DNA of 64,000 nt from Microbacterium sp. 67-17. Its GTDB lineage: Bacteria > Actinomycetota > Actinomycetes > Actinomycetales > Microbacteriaceae. The stretch covers positions 368,587 through 432,586 of the forward strand of contig NZ_MKTR01000024.1 of NCBI RefSeq assembly GCF_001898325.1, in the 5' to 3' direction. The notes below the pieces were generated by a model that saw only the letters and a list, made by a program, of their open reading frames with translations, searched no databases and was not told where the DNA came from. Within the stretch, counting starts at the first letter, position 1; each line of letters starts with the position of its first letter. Both the position numbers and the translations under genes were made by a program. Shown piece by piece: positions 1 through 7,202 of the stretch.

Positions 1-2
1 TG

Positions 3-467
3 TTTTCCTCGCTCACGCTGTTGTCGACGCCGCCGGCGACCGGACAAGTGTTTCGGGGGGTGAAGCGGATCGGCCGCTTCAGCAATCTCGCGGGGCCGCG
101 AAGCGGTGCATCCCTCATGCTGTGGGGCATCCGCAACAACTTGAACCGGGTGCCCCCGCAACGCATCGCGTTCGTTCGTGAGCGGTTCGCTCTCACCCGA
201 CGAGAAAGTGTCGATCACATCGTCGGGCTCATGATGCGGATGCCGGATGTCGCCGATGCGGTGCGCGCAGCATCCGTGCCCACGCTCGTCGCGACGGGCG
301 CCCACGACCTGTGGCCGACCGAGCAGTATCTGTCGTACGCGCAGAGCATCGGTGCGCAGGTGGCGGTCTACGAGACGGGACACAGTCCCTGTGAAACAGC
401 ACCGCACCAACTGGTTCGGGACATGCTCGCGATGTTCGCCGAGATCGACGGCCGTAGGGGCCGGTGA
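3..467 (+). CDS. alpha/beta hydrolase, C-terminal part (5' end outside window)
   Basis: The reading frame is open from the first bases of the window, so the gene begins upstream; a TTG at 21 is only an internal codon. About 154 residues are visible. They end with a typical alpha/beta-hydrolase layout: a strand VPTLVATGAHDLWP carrying the likely acid residue (Asp in GAHD), then VYETGHSPCETAPHQL with the likely catalytic His (GHSP), and a final helix. The nucleophile elbow lies outside the window. Substrate cannot be told. It precedes an LLM oxidoreductase with a gap of 104 bases that contains a promoter, so it is probably not in that operon. Confidence 0.75.
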   Translation, partial: FSSLTLLSTPPATGQVFRGVKRIGRFSNLAGPRSGASLMLWGIRNNLNRVPPQRIAFVRERFALTRRESVDHIVGLMMRMPDVADAVRAASVPTLVATGAHDLWPTEQYLSYAQSIGAQVAVYETGHSPCETAPHQLVRDMLAMFAEIDGRRGR

Positions 468-506
468 GGTCTCGAGCGCGACGGGAATAGATTCGACGAG
501 GTGGCG

Positions 507-536
507 TTGCACAAGATACATTCACTTGAATAGATC
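507..536 (+). promoter_or_regulatory. candidate promoter and inverted-repeat operator of the LLM oxidoreductase operon
   Basis: TTGCAC (507-512) and ATAGAT/TAGATC (530-536) are spaced 17-18 bases apart. Inside lies the inverted repeat ATTCA-CT-TGAAT (520-531), which overlaps the -10 and could be the site of a MarR- or TetR-type repressor. No regulator gene is adjacent in the window. Pattern reading only. Confidence 0.45.
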
Positions 537-571
537 GGCCGCGCACCCCGCGACCGGAAGCGGAGAGCACG

Positions 572-1777
572 ATGAGCCAGATGCAGTTCGGGATCTTCAC
601 CGTCAGCGACATCACGGAAGACCCCACGACAGGTCACACCCCCAGCGAGGCTGAGCGGATCCGCGCGACGTTGCAGATCGCCAAGCACGCCGAGGAGGTG
701 GGACTTGATGTCTTCGCCCTGGGCGAGCACCACAACCCGCCGTTCTGGTCGTCCTCGCCGACCACGACGCTCGCCTACATCGCCGGCCAAACCGAGCGCA
801 TTCTGCTCTCGACCGCGACGACCCTCATCACGACCAACGACCCCGTGAAGATCGCCGAAGACTACGCGATGCTTCAGCACGTTTCGGGCGGCCGGGCGGA
901 CCTCATCCTCGGACGCGGTAACACCGGCCCCGTCTACCCCTGGTTCGGTAAGGACATCCGTCAGGGTCTGAACCTCGCGGTCGAGAACTATGCCCTGCTC
1001 CACCGGCTGTGGCGTGAGGATGTCGTCGACTGGCAGGGCCAGTTCCGCACGCCGCTACAGGGGTTCACCTCGACGCCGCGCCCGCTCGATGGCGTACCGC
1101 CCTTCGTCTGGCACGGCTCGATCCGCACTCCCGAGATCGCCGAGCAGGCCGCCTACTACGGCGACGGGTTCTTCGCGAACAACATCTTCTGGCCCAAGGA
1201 GCACTTCCAGCGGCTGGTCACGCTCTACCGTGAGCGGTTCGAACACTACGGACACGGCACCCAGGAGCAGGCGATCGTCGGGCTCGGTGGGCAGGTGTAC
1301 ATGCACCGCAACTCTCAGGAGGCGGTCCGCGAGTTCCGCCCGTACTTCGACAACGCGCCGGTCTACGGCAATGGACCGAGCCTGGAGGACTTCACCGAGA
1401 TGACGCCGCTGACGGTGGGTTCGCCGCAGCAGGTCATCGATCGGTACGCGCAGATGCGGGAGCACTTCGGTGACTACCAGCGCCAGATGTTCCTGATCGA
1501 CCACGCGGGTCTGCCCCTCAAGTCAGTCCTCGAGCAACTCGACATCCTCGGCGGCGAGGTCGTACCGGTGCTCCGCAAGGAGCTCGCAAAGCATCGCCCG
1601 GAAGGCGTCGCCGACGCTCCGACCCACGAGCGTCTTGTGGCAGCTGCGGGCGGACCGCGGGAAGCTCGGCCCCGACCCAACCGCGGCGACAACGTTACCG
1701 GCGGTTCCCCGTACCGTGACAGCGCGCCGCTGGCAGGTGCCGCGTTCGGTGCCGCAGCGACACGTCAGGGGGTGTGA
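572..1777 (+). CDS. LLM-class flavin-dependent oxidoreductase (CE1758-like family)
   Basis: 401 residues with the luciferase-like monooxygenase fold: early FGIFTVSDIT, then LGEHHNPPFW and the GRADLILGRGNTGPVYPWFG segment typical of the family. Members use reduced flavin supplied by a partner reductase to oxidise small organic substrates; the substrate is unknown. The start is ATG 572 with GGAGAG at 562-567. The last ~55 residues (after VVPVLRKELAKH) are a low-complexity Ala/Pro/Arg tail beyond the usual domain. The stop is separated by one base from the ATG of an FMN reductase, so the two are co-translated. This matches the known LLM plus FMN reductase pair CE1758/CE1759. Confidence 0.88.
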   Translation: MSQMQFGIFTVSDITEDPTTGHTPSEAERIRATLQIAKHAEEVGLDVFALGEHHNPPFWSSSPTTTLAYIAGQTERILLSTATTLITTNDPVKIAEDYAMLQHVSGGRADLILGRGNTGPVYPWFGKDIRQGLNLAVENYALLHRLWREDVVDWQGQFRTPLQGFTSTPRPLDGVPPFVWHGSIRTPEIAEQAAYYGDGFFANNIFWPKEHFQRLVTLYRERFEHYGHGTQEQAIVGLGGQVYMHRNSQEAVREFRPYFDNAPVYGNGPSLEDFTEMTPLTVGSPQQVIDRYAQMREHFGDYQRQMFLIDHAGLPLKSVLEQLDILGGEVVPVLRKELAKHRPEGVADAPTHERLVAAAGGPREARPRPNRGDNVTGGSPYRDSAPLAGAAFGAAATRQGV

Positions 1778-1778
1778 G

Positions 1779-2420
1779 ATGACCACGCGCCGCATCGCCG
1801 TCGTCACCGCAGGGCTCTCGAACCCGTCATCCACGAGGCTGCTTGCCGACAGACTGGCGGAGGCCGTTCGTGCACAGCTGGCCGAACGGGAGATCGAGGT
1901 CGGGGTGGATGTGATCGAGCTGCGTGAGCACGCTCATGCGATCACCGACAATCTCCTCACCGGGTTCGCGCGCCCCGAGCTCGCTGAGGCGATCGAGACC
2001 GTGACCTCCGCAGATGCCCTCATCGCCGTCACGCCCATCTTCACGACGAGCTACTCCGGCCTGTTCAAGTCATTCCTCGACATCCTGGACCCGGACTCAC
2101 TGCGCGGGAAGCCAGTGCTGCTGGCTGCCACCGGCGGGTCACCACGGCACTCGTTGGCCCTCGAGTACGCGATGCGCCCGCTGTTCACCTATCTGCACGC
2201 CAACCCCGTCTCGACGTCAGTGTTCGCGGCTGCCGAGGACTGGGCCGGCGGCGAGGGGGCGTCCTCGCTGCGTTCGCGCACCGAGCGGGCCGCTGGAGAA
2301 CTCGCAGATGCCGTCGCTCGTCGGGACCCAACCATCGCCGAGGACCCGTTCGACCCGGCGACCTACCTTGGCGAGGGCCGCTCGTTCGAGAGCCTGCTCG
2401 GCGGACTGAGCGCCGACTGA
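1779..2420 (+). CDS. NADPH-dependent FMN reductase, partner of the LLM oxidoreductase (CE1759-like)
   Basis: 213 residues of flavodoxin-like fold. It opens TTRRIAVVTAGLSNPSSTRLLADRLAEA, the FMN phosphate-binding loop, followed near residue 88 by VTPIFTTSYSGLFKSFLDIL, the second flavin contact region. It should reduce FMN with NAD(P)H for the upstream monooxygenase. The frame stays open upstream to 1635, but ATG 1779 directly after the LLM stop fits the family N-terminus and has CAGGGGG just upstream. The gene is followed by a perfect 13-bp terminator hairpin shared with the convergent fruA gene. Confidence 0.88.
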   Translation: MTTRRIAVVTAGLSNPSSTRLLADRLAEAVRAQLAEREIEVGVDVIELREHAHAITDNLLTGFARPELAEAIETVTSADALIAVTPIFTTSYSGLFKSFLDILDPDSLRGKPVLLAATGGSPRHSLALEYAMRPLFTYLHANPVSTSVFAAAEDWAGGEGASSLRSRTERAAGELADAVARRDPTIAEDPFDPATYLGEGRSFESLLGGLSAD

Positions 2421-2429
2421 CGCAGTACA

Positions 2430-2464
2430 CGATGCCCCGGCCGCACCCGAGGGCCGGGGCATCG
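2430..2464. terminator. bidirectional hairpin terminator
   Basis: Perfect 13-bp inverted repeat, CGATGCCCCGGCC (2430-2442) and GGCCGGGGCATCG (2452-2464), with a 9-base loop. It sits between the FMN reductase stop (2420) and the fruA stop (2472) and can serve both convergent operons. There is no long T run, as is common in high-GC actinobacteria. Confidence 0.8.
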
Positions 2465-2471
2465 TGGGTTC

Positions 2472-4487
2472 TCAGGCCCGAGCCGCACCGCTGGCGAGCA
2501 CGCCGCTGGCCTCCGTGTCGTCGGCGGCTCCCGCAGCCTCGACGATCGCGGCGCTTGGTTTCCGACCGATGCGCTTGAGGCCGATGACCGCGACAGCGGT
2601 GATCACGGCGCCGATCGCGATAGACAGCAAGAACCACAGGATGTTCCCGATGGCGAAGAGCACGAAAACGCCGCCGTGGGGTGCCTGCGAGGTGACCCCG
2701 AAGGCCATCGAGAGCGCACCGGTCACGGCACCGCCGAGCATCGAGGCAGGGATGACGCGCAGCGGATCGGCTGCGGCGAAGGGGATCGCGCCCTCCGAGA
2801 TGAAGGATGCGCCGAGCAGCCAGGCTGCAACACCGTTCTCCCGCTCGACGGGAGTGAACTGCTTGCGGGCAAGCACCGTTGAGGCAAGAGCGAGGCCCAG
2901 CGGCGGCACCATGCCCGAGGCCATCACGGCTGCCATGATCTCCAGCGGCACCTGGTTGGCCAACGATGCAGCGCCCAGCCCAGCAACGGCGAACGAGTAT
3001 GCAACCTTGTTGACGGGCCCGCCGAGGTCGAAGCACATCATGAGGCCCAGGATCACGCCCAGCAGCACGATTCCGACGCCGGTGAGGCTGTTGAGCCAGT
3101 CCGTGAGCGTCGTCATGAGCCAGGCGATCGGTCCGCCGAGGAAGAGGATCATGGCACCGGATGCCACGATCGAGGCCAGCAGCGGAATGATGACGACCGG
3201 CATGAGACCACGGAGCCACCGCGGCGCGGGGATACGAGTGAGTGATGCTGCCACGAGGCCCGCGAGGAGGCCGCCGACGATACCGCCGAGGAAGCCGGCG
3301 TTCATCATGACGGCGATCGTGCCGACCACGAACCCCGGCGCGATGCCGGGCCGGTCGGCCATCGCGTAGGCGATGAATCCTGCAAGCGCCGGCACCAGGA
3401 AGCCCATGGAAGCGGCGCCGATGACGAAGGCGACAGCGCCGATGTAGGTCCAGAAGCCGCCGTCGGGAAGGTTCCACAGGGACGACGACGCGACGATGTC
3501 GCCAGCTGTCGCGTTGATGTCGTATCCCGCGAGGCCGAACCCGATGGCGATGAGCAGACCACCGCCGGCAACGAAGGGGATCATGTAGCTGACGCCGGTG
3601 AGAAGCCAGCGTTGGAGCTTGCGCCCGGCGTGTTCGCTGGCGGCATCGGTTCTCGCCGTCGTGGTCTCGGTACCTGCGACGCGCGCAGCATCCGGGTTCG
3701 CGGCCGCGGCCAGCGCCTCGTCGATCATGGCGCCGGGAGCTTCGACCCCGCGCTTGACGGGGCCTTGAACGACCGGCTTGCCGGCGAAGCGCGCGCGGCC
3801 CCGCACATCCACATCCACTGCGAAAATGACGGCGTCGGCAGCGGCAATCACGGCGGGATCGAGCGCGGTTGACCCGCTCGACCCCTGCGTCTCGACCTCG
3901 AGGCGGATGCCGCGCTTCTTCGCCTCGGCGACGAGGGCATCGGCCGCCATGTACGTGTGGGCGATGCCGGTCGGGCAGGCGGTGACGGCGACGAGCACGC
4001 GCTGATCGGGCGCCGCCGGTGCCGCGGTGGTCGCGGCAGGCGCCGGGGCGATCGCCTCGTCGATCAGGGCGACGACTTCCGGCGCCGAGGTGGCGGCGCG
4101 GAGCGAGTCCACGAACTCTTCCCGCACCAGCGCGCGGGCGATCGTGGAGAGGATCGCGAGGTGATCGGTGTCGGCTCCGATCGGCGCGGCGATGAAGAAC
4201 ACGAGATCGCTCGGGTCGTCGTCGCCGAAGTCCACCGGGTCCGACAGGCGCGCGAAGGCGAGTGTGGGCTCCGTCACGGCAGCCGTGCGGCAGTGGGGGA
4301 TTGCAATCCCGCCGGGCATGCCGGTCGAGGTCTGCGCCTCGCGGGCGTGAGCGTCTGCCGAAAGCGCGTGGGCATCGGTTGTGCGACCCGCGCCGGCGAT
4401 GATGGTGCTGAGGGCATCGATGACGTCCCCGGATGTCGCTCCCAACGCGACATCGAGAGCGACGAGCTCCGGGGTGATGATTGACAT
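2472..4487 (-). CDS. fruA: PTS fructose transporter, EIIABC polyprotein
   Basis: 671 residues in the order EIIA-EIIB-EIIC. EIIA covers about 1-145 with phospho-His65 in GIAIPHCRTA. EIIB covers about 163-260 with phospho-Cys171 in VTACPTGIAH. EIIC covers about 295-640 with several membrane helices and GG motifs. It takes up fructose and releases fructose 1-phosphate inside the cell, the substrate of the neighbouring FruK. I start at ATG 4487, preceded by AAAGGAGAG; an upstream in-frame ATG at 4511 would overlap the fruK stop and has no comparable ribosome site. It is last in the regulator-fruK-fruA operon. HPr and EI are not in the window. Confidence 0.95.
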   Translation of the reverse strand: MSIITPELVALDVALGATSGDVIDALSTIIAGAGRTTDAHALSADAHAREAQTSTGMPGGIAIPHCRTAAVTEPTLAFARLSDPVDFGDDDPSDLVFFIAAPIGADTDHLAILSTIARALVREEFVDSLRAATSAPEVVALIDEAIAPAPAATTAAPAAPDQRVLVAVTACPTGIAHTYMAADALVAEAKKRGIRLEVETQGSSGSTALDPAVIAAADAVIFAVDVDVRGRARFAGKPVVQGPVKRGVEAPGAMIDEALAAAANPDAARVAGTETTTARTDAASEHAGRKLQRWLLTGVSYMIPFVAGGGLLIAIGFGLAGYDINATAGDIVASSSLWNLPDGGFWTYIGAVAFVIGAASMGFLVPALAGFIAYAMADRPGIAPGFVVGTIAVMMNAGFLGGIVGGLLAGLVAASLTRIPAPRWLRGLMPVVIIPLLASIVASGAMILFLGGPIAWLMTTLTDWLNSLTGVGIVLLGVILGLMMCFDLGGPVNKVAYSFAVAGLGAASLANQVPLEIMAAVMASGMVPPLGLALASTVLARKQFTPVERENGVAAWLLGASFISEGAIPFAAADPLRVIPASMLGGAVTGALSMAFGVTSQAPHGGVFVLFAIGNILWFLLSIAIGAVITAVAVIGLKRIGRKPSAAIVEAAGAADDTEASGVLASGAARA

Positions 4488-4507
4488 GTTCTCTCCTTTG
4501 ATGAACG

Positions 4508-5473
4508 TCACGGTGCTGTCACCGTGGCGGGCAGGTGGATCTCGGTGACCGTGACCTGGTCAGGGCGGGTGTCTGTGGGGCGCGGGATGGTGGTCCCGGG
4601 AAGCGAGACGGCGGCCGAGCCGTAGGCCACGGCGCGTGCGAGGCGCGCAGCAGGCGGGAGCCCTTCGGCGTCGGCGATGAGGTAGCCGGCCAAGGACGAG
4701 TCGCCGGCGCCGACAGTGCTGCGGGCGACCACCGGCGGGTGGGTCGCGTGCCAGGCGCCATCGGCGGAGGCGAGGACCGCGCCCGCGGCGCCGAGAGTTG
4801 CCAGCACGGCGACGATTCCGTCGGTCCGCAGTGCTGCGCACGCGCTCGCCACCGCTTCCGGTGTCCCGAGAGCCGCGGGGTCGGATCCGGTCAACTCCGC
4901 GAGTTCCTCGATGTTGGGTTTGATCAGATCGATCCGCACGCCCGCGGTGCGGAGCGCTGCAAGCGGCGCGCCGGAGGTGTCGACCGCGATGCGCACGCCC
5001 GGTGCGGCGATCCGCGCCGTCCGTGCCAGATCGGCGAGCAGTTCGACATCGGCGCCCGGGGGGAGCGAGCCGGCAAGAACCAGCCAACTGGCCCGGGGCG
5101 CCTCGGCTGCTACGACATCGTGAAGGGCTGCCACGGCGGCGGCGCTCAGCGGTGAACCGGGTTCGTTGATCTTCGTCGTCGTGCCGTCGGGTTCGGCCAG
5201 CGAGATGTTGGTGCGCACGGTGGCGCCCGGATCCACGGTGATGACCGCCAGGCCGCTCTCGACGAGTTCCCGCACGTACGGATCGTGGTAATCGGCCCGG
5301 ACTATCGCCCGCGTCGGGATGGATGCGTGAGCCAACGCCCGCGAGACGTTCACGCCCTTTCCGGCTGCCTGCGACGTGACAGCGCTCGCGCGAAGGACAG
5401 CGTCGCGGACGAGTCGGGAGGGAAGTTGGATCGTGCGATCAACACTCGGGTTGATCGTGACGGTCACGATCAT
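4508..5473 (-). CDS. fruK: 1-phosphofructokinase
   Basis: 321 residues of the PfkB sugar-kinase family. The N-terminus MIVTVTINPSVDRTI and the GKGVNVSRALA motif are those of 1-phosphofructokinases. The C-terminal signature STVGAGDSSLAGY contains the catalytic Asp of GAGD. It phosphorylates fructose 1-phosphate to fructose 1,6-bisphosphate with ATP. The start overlaps the stop of the upstream regulator gene by four bases, and fruA begins 20 bases after its stop, so the three genes form one operon. Confidence 0.95.
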   Translation of the reverse strand: MIVTVTINPSVDRTIQLPSRLVRDAVLRASAVTSQAAGKGVNVSRALAHASIPTRAIVRADYHDPYVRELVESGLAVITVDPGATVRTNISLAEPDGTTTKINEPGSPLSAAAVAALHDVVAAEAPRASWLVLAGSLPPGADVELLADLARTARIAAPGVRIAVDTSGAPLAALRTAGVRIDLIKPNIEELAELTGSDPAALGTPEAVASACAALRTDGIVAVLATLGAAGAVLASADGAWHATHPPVVARSTVGAGDSSLAGYLIADAEGLPPAARLARAVAYGSAAVSLPGTTIPRPTDTRPDQVTVTEIHLPATVTAP

Positions 5474-6252
5474 GCTCGCACCAGGTCGACGTCGGCGGCC
5501 CGCAGCGCCTCGCGCAGGTCGGCATCCGGTTCACCGTCGGTCACGAGGGCATCGATGTCATCGAGCCCTCCGAACCGCACGAGTGATTCCTCGCCGAGTT
5601 TCGATGCGTCAGCGACGACGATCACCCGCCGCGCCGAGGCGACAGCGGCTCGTTTGACCTCAGCCTCGGCTTCATCAGGTGTGCTCAGCCCGAACTGCGC
5701 GTGCACGGCATTGGTCCCGATGATCGCCACATCCGGCCGCAAGCCGGCGATCTGCTCGATCGCTCCCGCGCCGACCAGGGCGCCGGTCAGCGCCCGAAGT
5801 CGTCCGCCGATCACGCGCACTCCCGGAGTCGTCAGGTGGCTCAGCATCGACGCGGTGATCACGGAGTTCGTGATGAGCGTGAGCGAGGCGTTGCCGTCTT
5901 CTCGAGCGGCAAGAAGGCGGGCGACGCGCGCTGCCGTGGAGCCGGCATCGATCTGGACAGCGCCGCCGAGACCGCGGGGGATCAGATCCACCGCTGCCGC
6001 GGCGATACGTTCCTTGGCTTCGGTTGCGGTCGCTTCGCGGGCAGCGAGGCTCGGCTCGGCAGCGCTGGTTCGGCCCGCGGGAACGGCGCCGCCGTGCACG
6101 CGCAGGAGCACGCCGTCGGCCTGCAGCTGGTCGAGATCGCGGCGGATCGTCTCCTGCGCGACGCCGAACAGGGCTGACAGGGTTGTTACCGATGCGCGGC
6201 CCTCGTCGGTGACGATTCCCGCGATGCGCTGCTGGCGCTCCGTCGCGTACAT
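5470..6252 (-). CDS. DeoR/GlpR-family transcriptional regulator of the fructose operon
   Basis: 260 residues. An N-terminal winged helix-turn-helix (about 1-57, ASVTTLSALFGVAQETIRRD) precedes a DeoR sensor domain with the conserved GGR and IGTNAVH segments. Such proteins usually repress sugar operons and bind a phosphosugar; fructose 1-phosphate is the inferred effector from the operon context. ATG 6252 is chosen because GGGAG lies seven bases upstream; the frame continues to 6276. Two direct CTGTGWATGTGT repeats 40-70 bases upstream are the likely operator. Confidence 0.88.
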   Translation of the reverse strand: MYATERQQRIAGIVTDEGRASVTTLSALFGVAQETIRRDLDQLQADGVLLRVHGGAVPAGRTSAAEPSLAAREATATEAKERIAAAAVDLIPRGLGGAVQIDAGSTAARVARLLAAREDGNASLTLITNSVITASMLSHLTTPGVRVIGGRLRALTGALVGAGAIEQIAGLRPDVAIIGTNAVHAQFGLSTPDEAEAEVKRAAVASARRVIVVADASKLGEESLVRFGGLDDIDALVTDGEPDADLREALRAADVDLVRA

Positions 6253-6291
6253 GAGTGTTCTCCCACCCGGCGTCATCCCTGACCCCGAAAT

Positions 6292-6323
6292 CTGTGTATG
6301 TGTGAGAGTAGCTGTGAATGTGT
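6292..6323. promoter_or_regulatory. direct-repeat operator candidate of the fru operon
   Basis: CTGTGTATGTGT (6292-6303) and CTGTGAATGTGT (6312-6323) differ at one position and start exactly 20 bases apart, about two helical turns. On the minus strand they overlap a possible promoter, TTGTAA-17-TACTCT. DeoR-family repressors commonly bind direct repeats, so this is the most likely site of autoregulation by the adjacent regulator. Confidence 0.55.
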
Positions 6324-6437
6324 TGGTTTACAAGGATGGATCTGCATTTCAGGCGTAGCTCTGGGTCCGCTGACGTCCGGCGTTTCGCCCGAGGGCGGTG
6401 AGTGGCGCCCGTGGGGTGTGCCGAACCGGGGTGCGAG

Positions 6438-7064
6438 CTACGCCGGGGTCTCTTCCTCGTCGGGAGAGCTGTCGGCTCGCGCGGACGAGATGCGCGTGAC
6501 GATCAGGTCGATCGCCAGGCCCAGCACGATCGCGACACCGATGGAGATGAGGACGGCGACGATGGGGCCCCCTGGCACGAGTCGTCCGACGATCGCGCCG
6601 ACGGCGGCCTGGTAGACCGCCCACCCCGTCGCAGCGGCGGCAACGAGGGCGAGATATCGCGGAGCCGGCACCCGCGATGCTCCTGCCGTCAGATTCACCG
6701 CCAATCGGGCGAACGGGATGAACCGTGCCGTGAAGACCACCGTCGCACTCGAGCGGTGCAGTCGCCGGTGGGCCCACCCGATCGCGGCACCCACTCTGCG
6801 CCCCCGCATCCACGCCCACCGATCCAGCCCCACGCGGCGCCCGACGAGGTACACGATCATGTCGCCGAGGAAGGCAGCGAGCGCGGCCAGCAGCACGACG
6901 CCCAGGAGCGGTGGTGAGCCGACGGTCACGGCGAGGGCCCCGAAGGCGGTCACGGCCACCTCTCCCGGCACCAACACGAGCAGGCTATCGGCCAGGACGA
7001 GAGCGAACATGAGGGGGAGTGCCCAGGGGCTGCCGGCAACGTGCGTCAGCACCTCATCGATCAC
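6438..7064 (-). CDS. DedA-family membrane protein
   Basis: 208 residues. The pattern of hydrophobic segments and the motifs FLGDMIVYLVGRRVG and FTARFIPFARLAVNLTAG (the conserved R..P..R..N region) identify a DedA/VTT-domain protein, a family of membrane proteins linked to lipid flipping and membrane homeostasis. The C-terminus is short and acidic (SSPDEEETPA). The start is uncertain: GTG 7064 fits the family, but the nearest Shine-Dalgarno-like AGAGG is too close. An in-frame ATG at 7133 would add 23 residues, and a GTG at 7052 is also possible. It is divergent from the glycosyltransferase gene. Confidence 0.82.
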   Translation of the reverse strand: MIDEVLTHVAGSPWALPLMFALVLADSLLVLVPGEVAVTAFGALAVTVGSPPLLGVVLLAALAAFLGDMIVYLVGRRVGLDRWAWMRGRRVGAAIGWAHRRLHRSSATVVFTARFIPFARLAVNLTAGASRVPAPRYLALVAAAATGWAVYQAAVGAIVGRLVPGGPIVAVLISIGVAIVLGLAIDLIVTRISSARADSSPDEEETPA

Positions 7065-7202
7065 ACCTCTGGGTAACACTGGAGGGTGAACGGAGACCGA
7101 ACGGGGCACGTCCGGTGACGCGATGGCGTGCATCCGGTGAACTCTCGGCGACCCTGCCTGCCTCAGCGTGTTCGGCGATCCGGCACGCGTCACCCTGGAG
7201 GC

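Noticed and set aside
2185..3477. 430-codon frame overlapping fruA on the same strand
   Set aside because: Arg/His/Pro-rich out-of-frame translation of fruA; no start context.
6386..6397. CGCCC/GGGCG hairpin after dedA as terminator
   Set aside because: A two-base loop and five pairs only; too weak to call.
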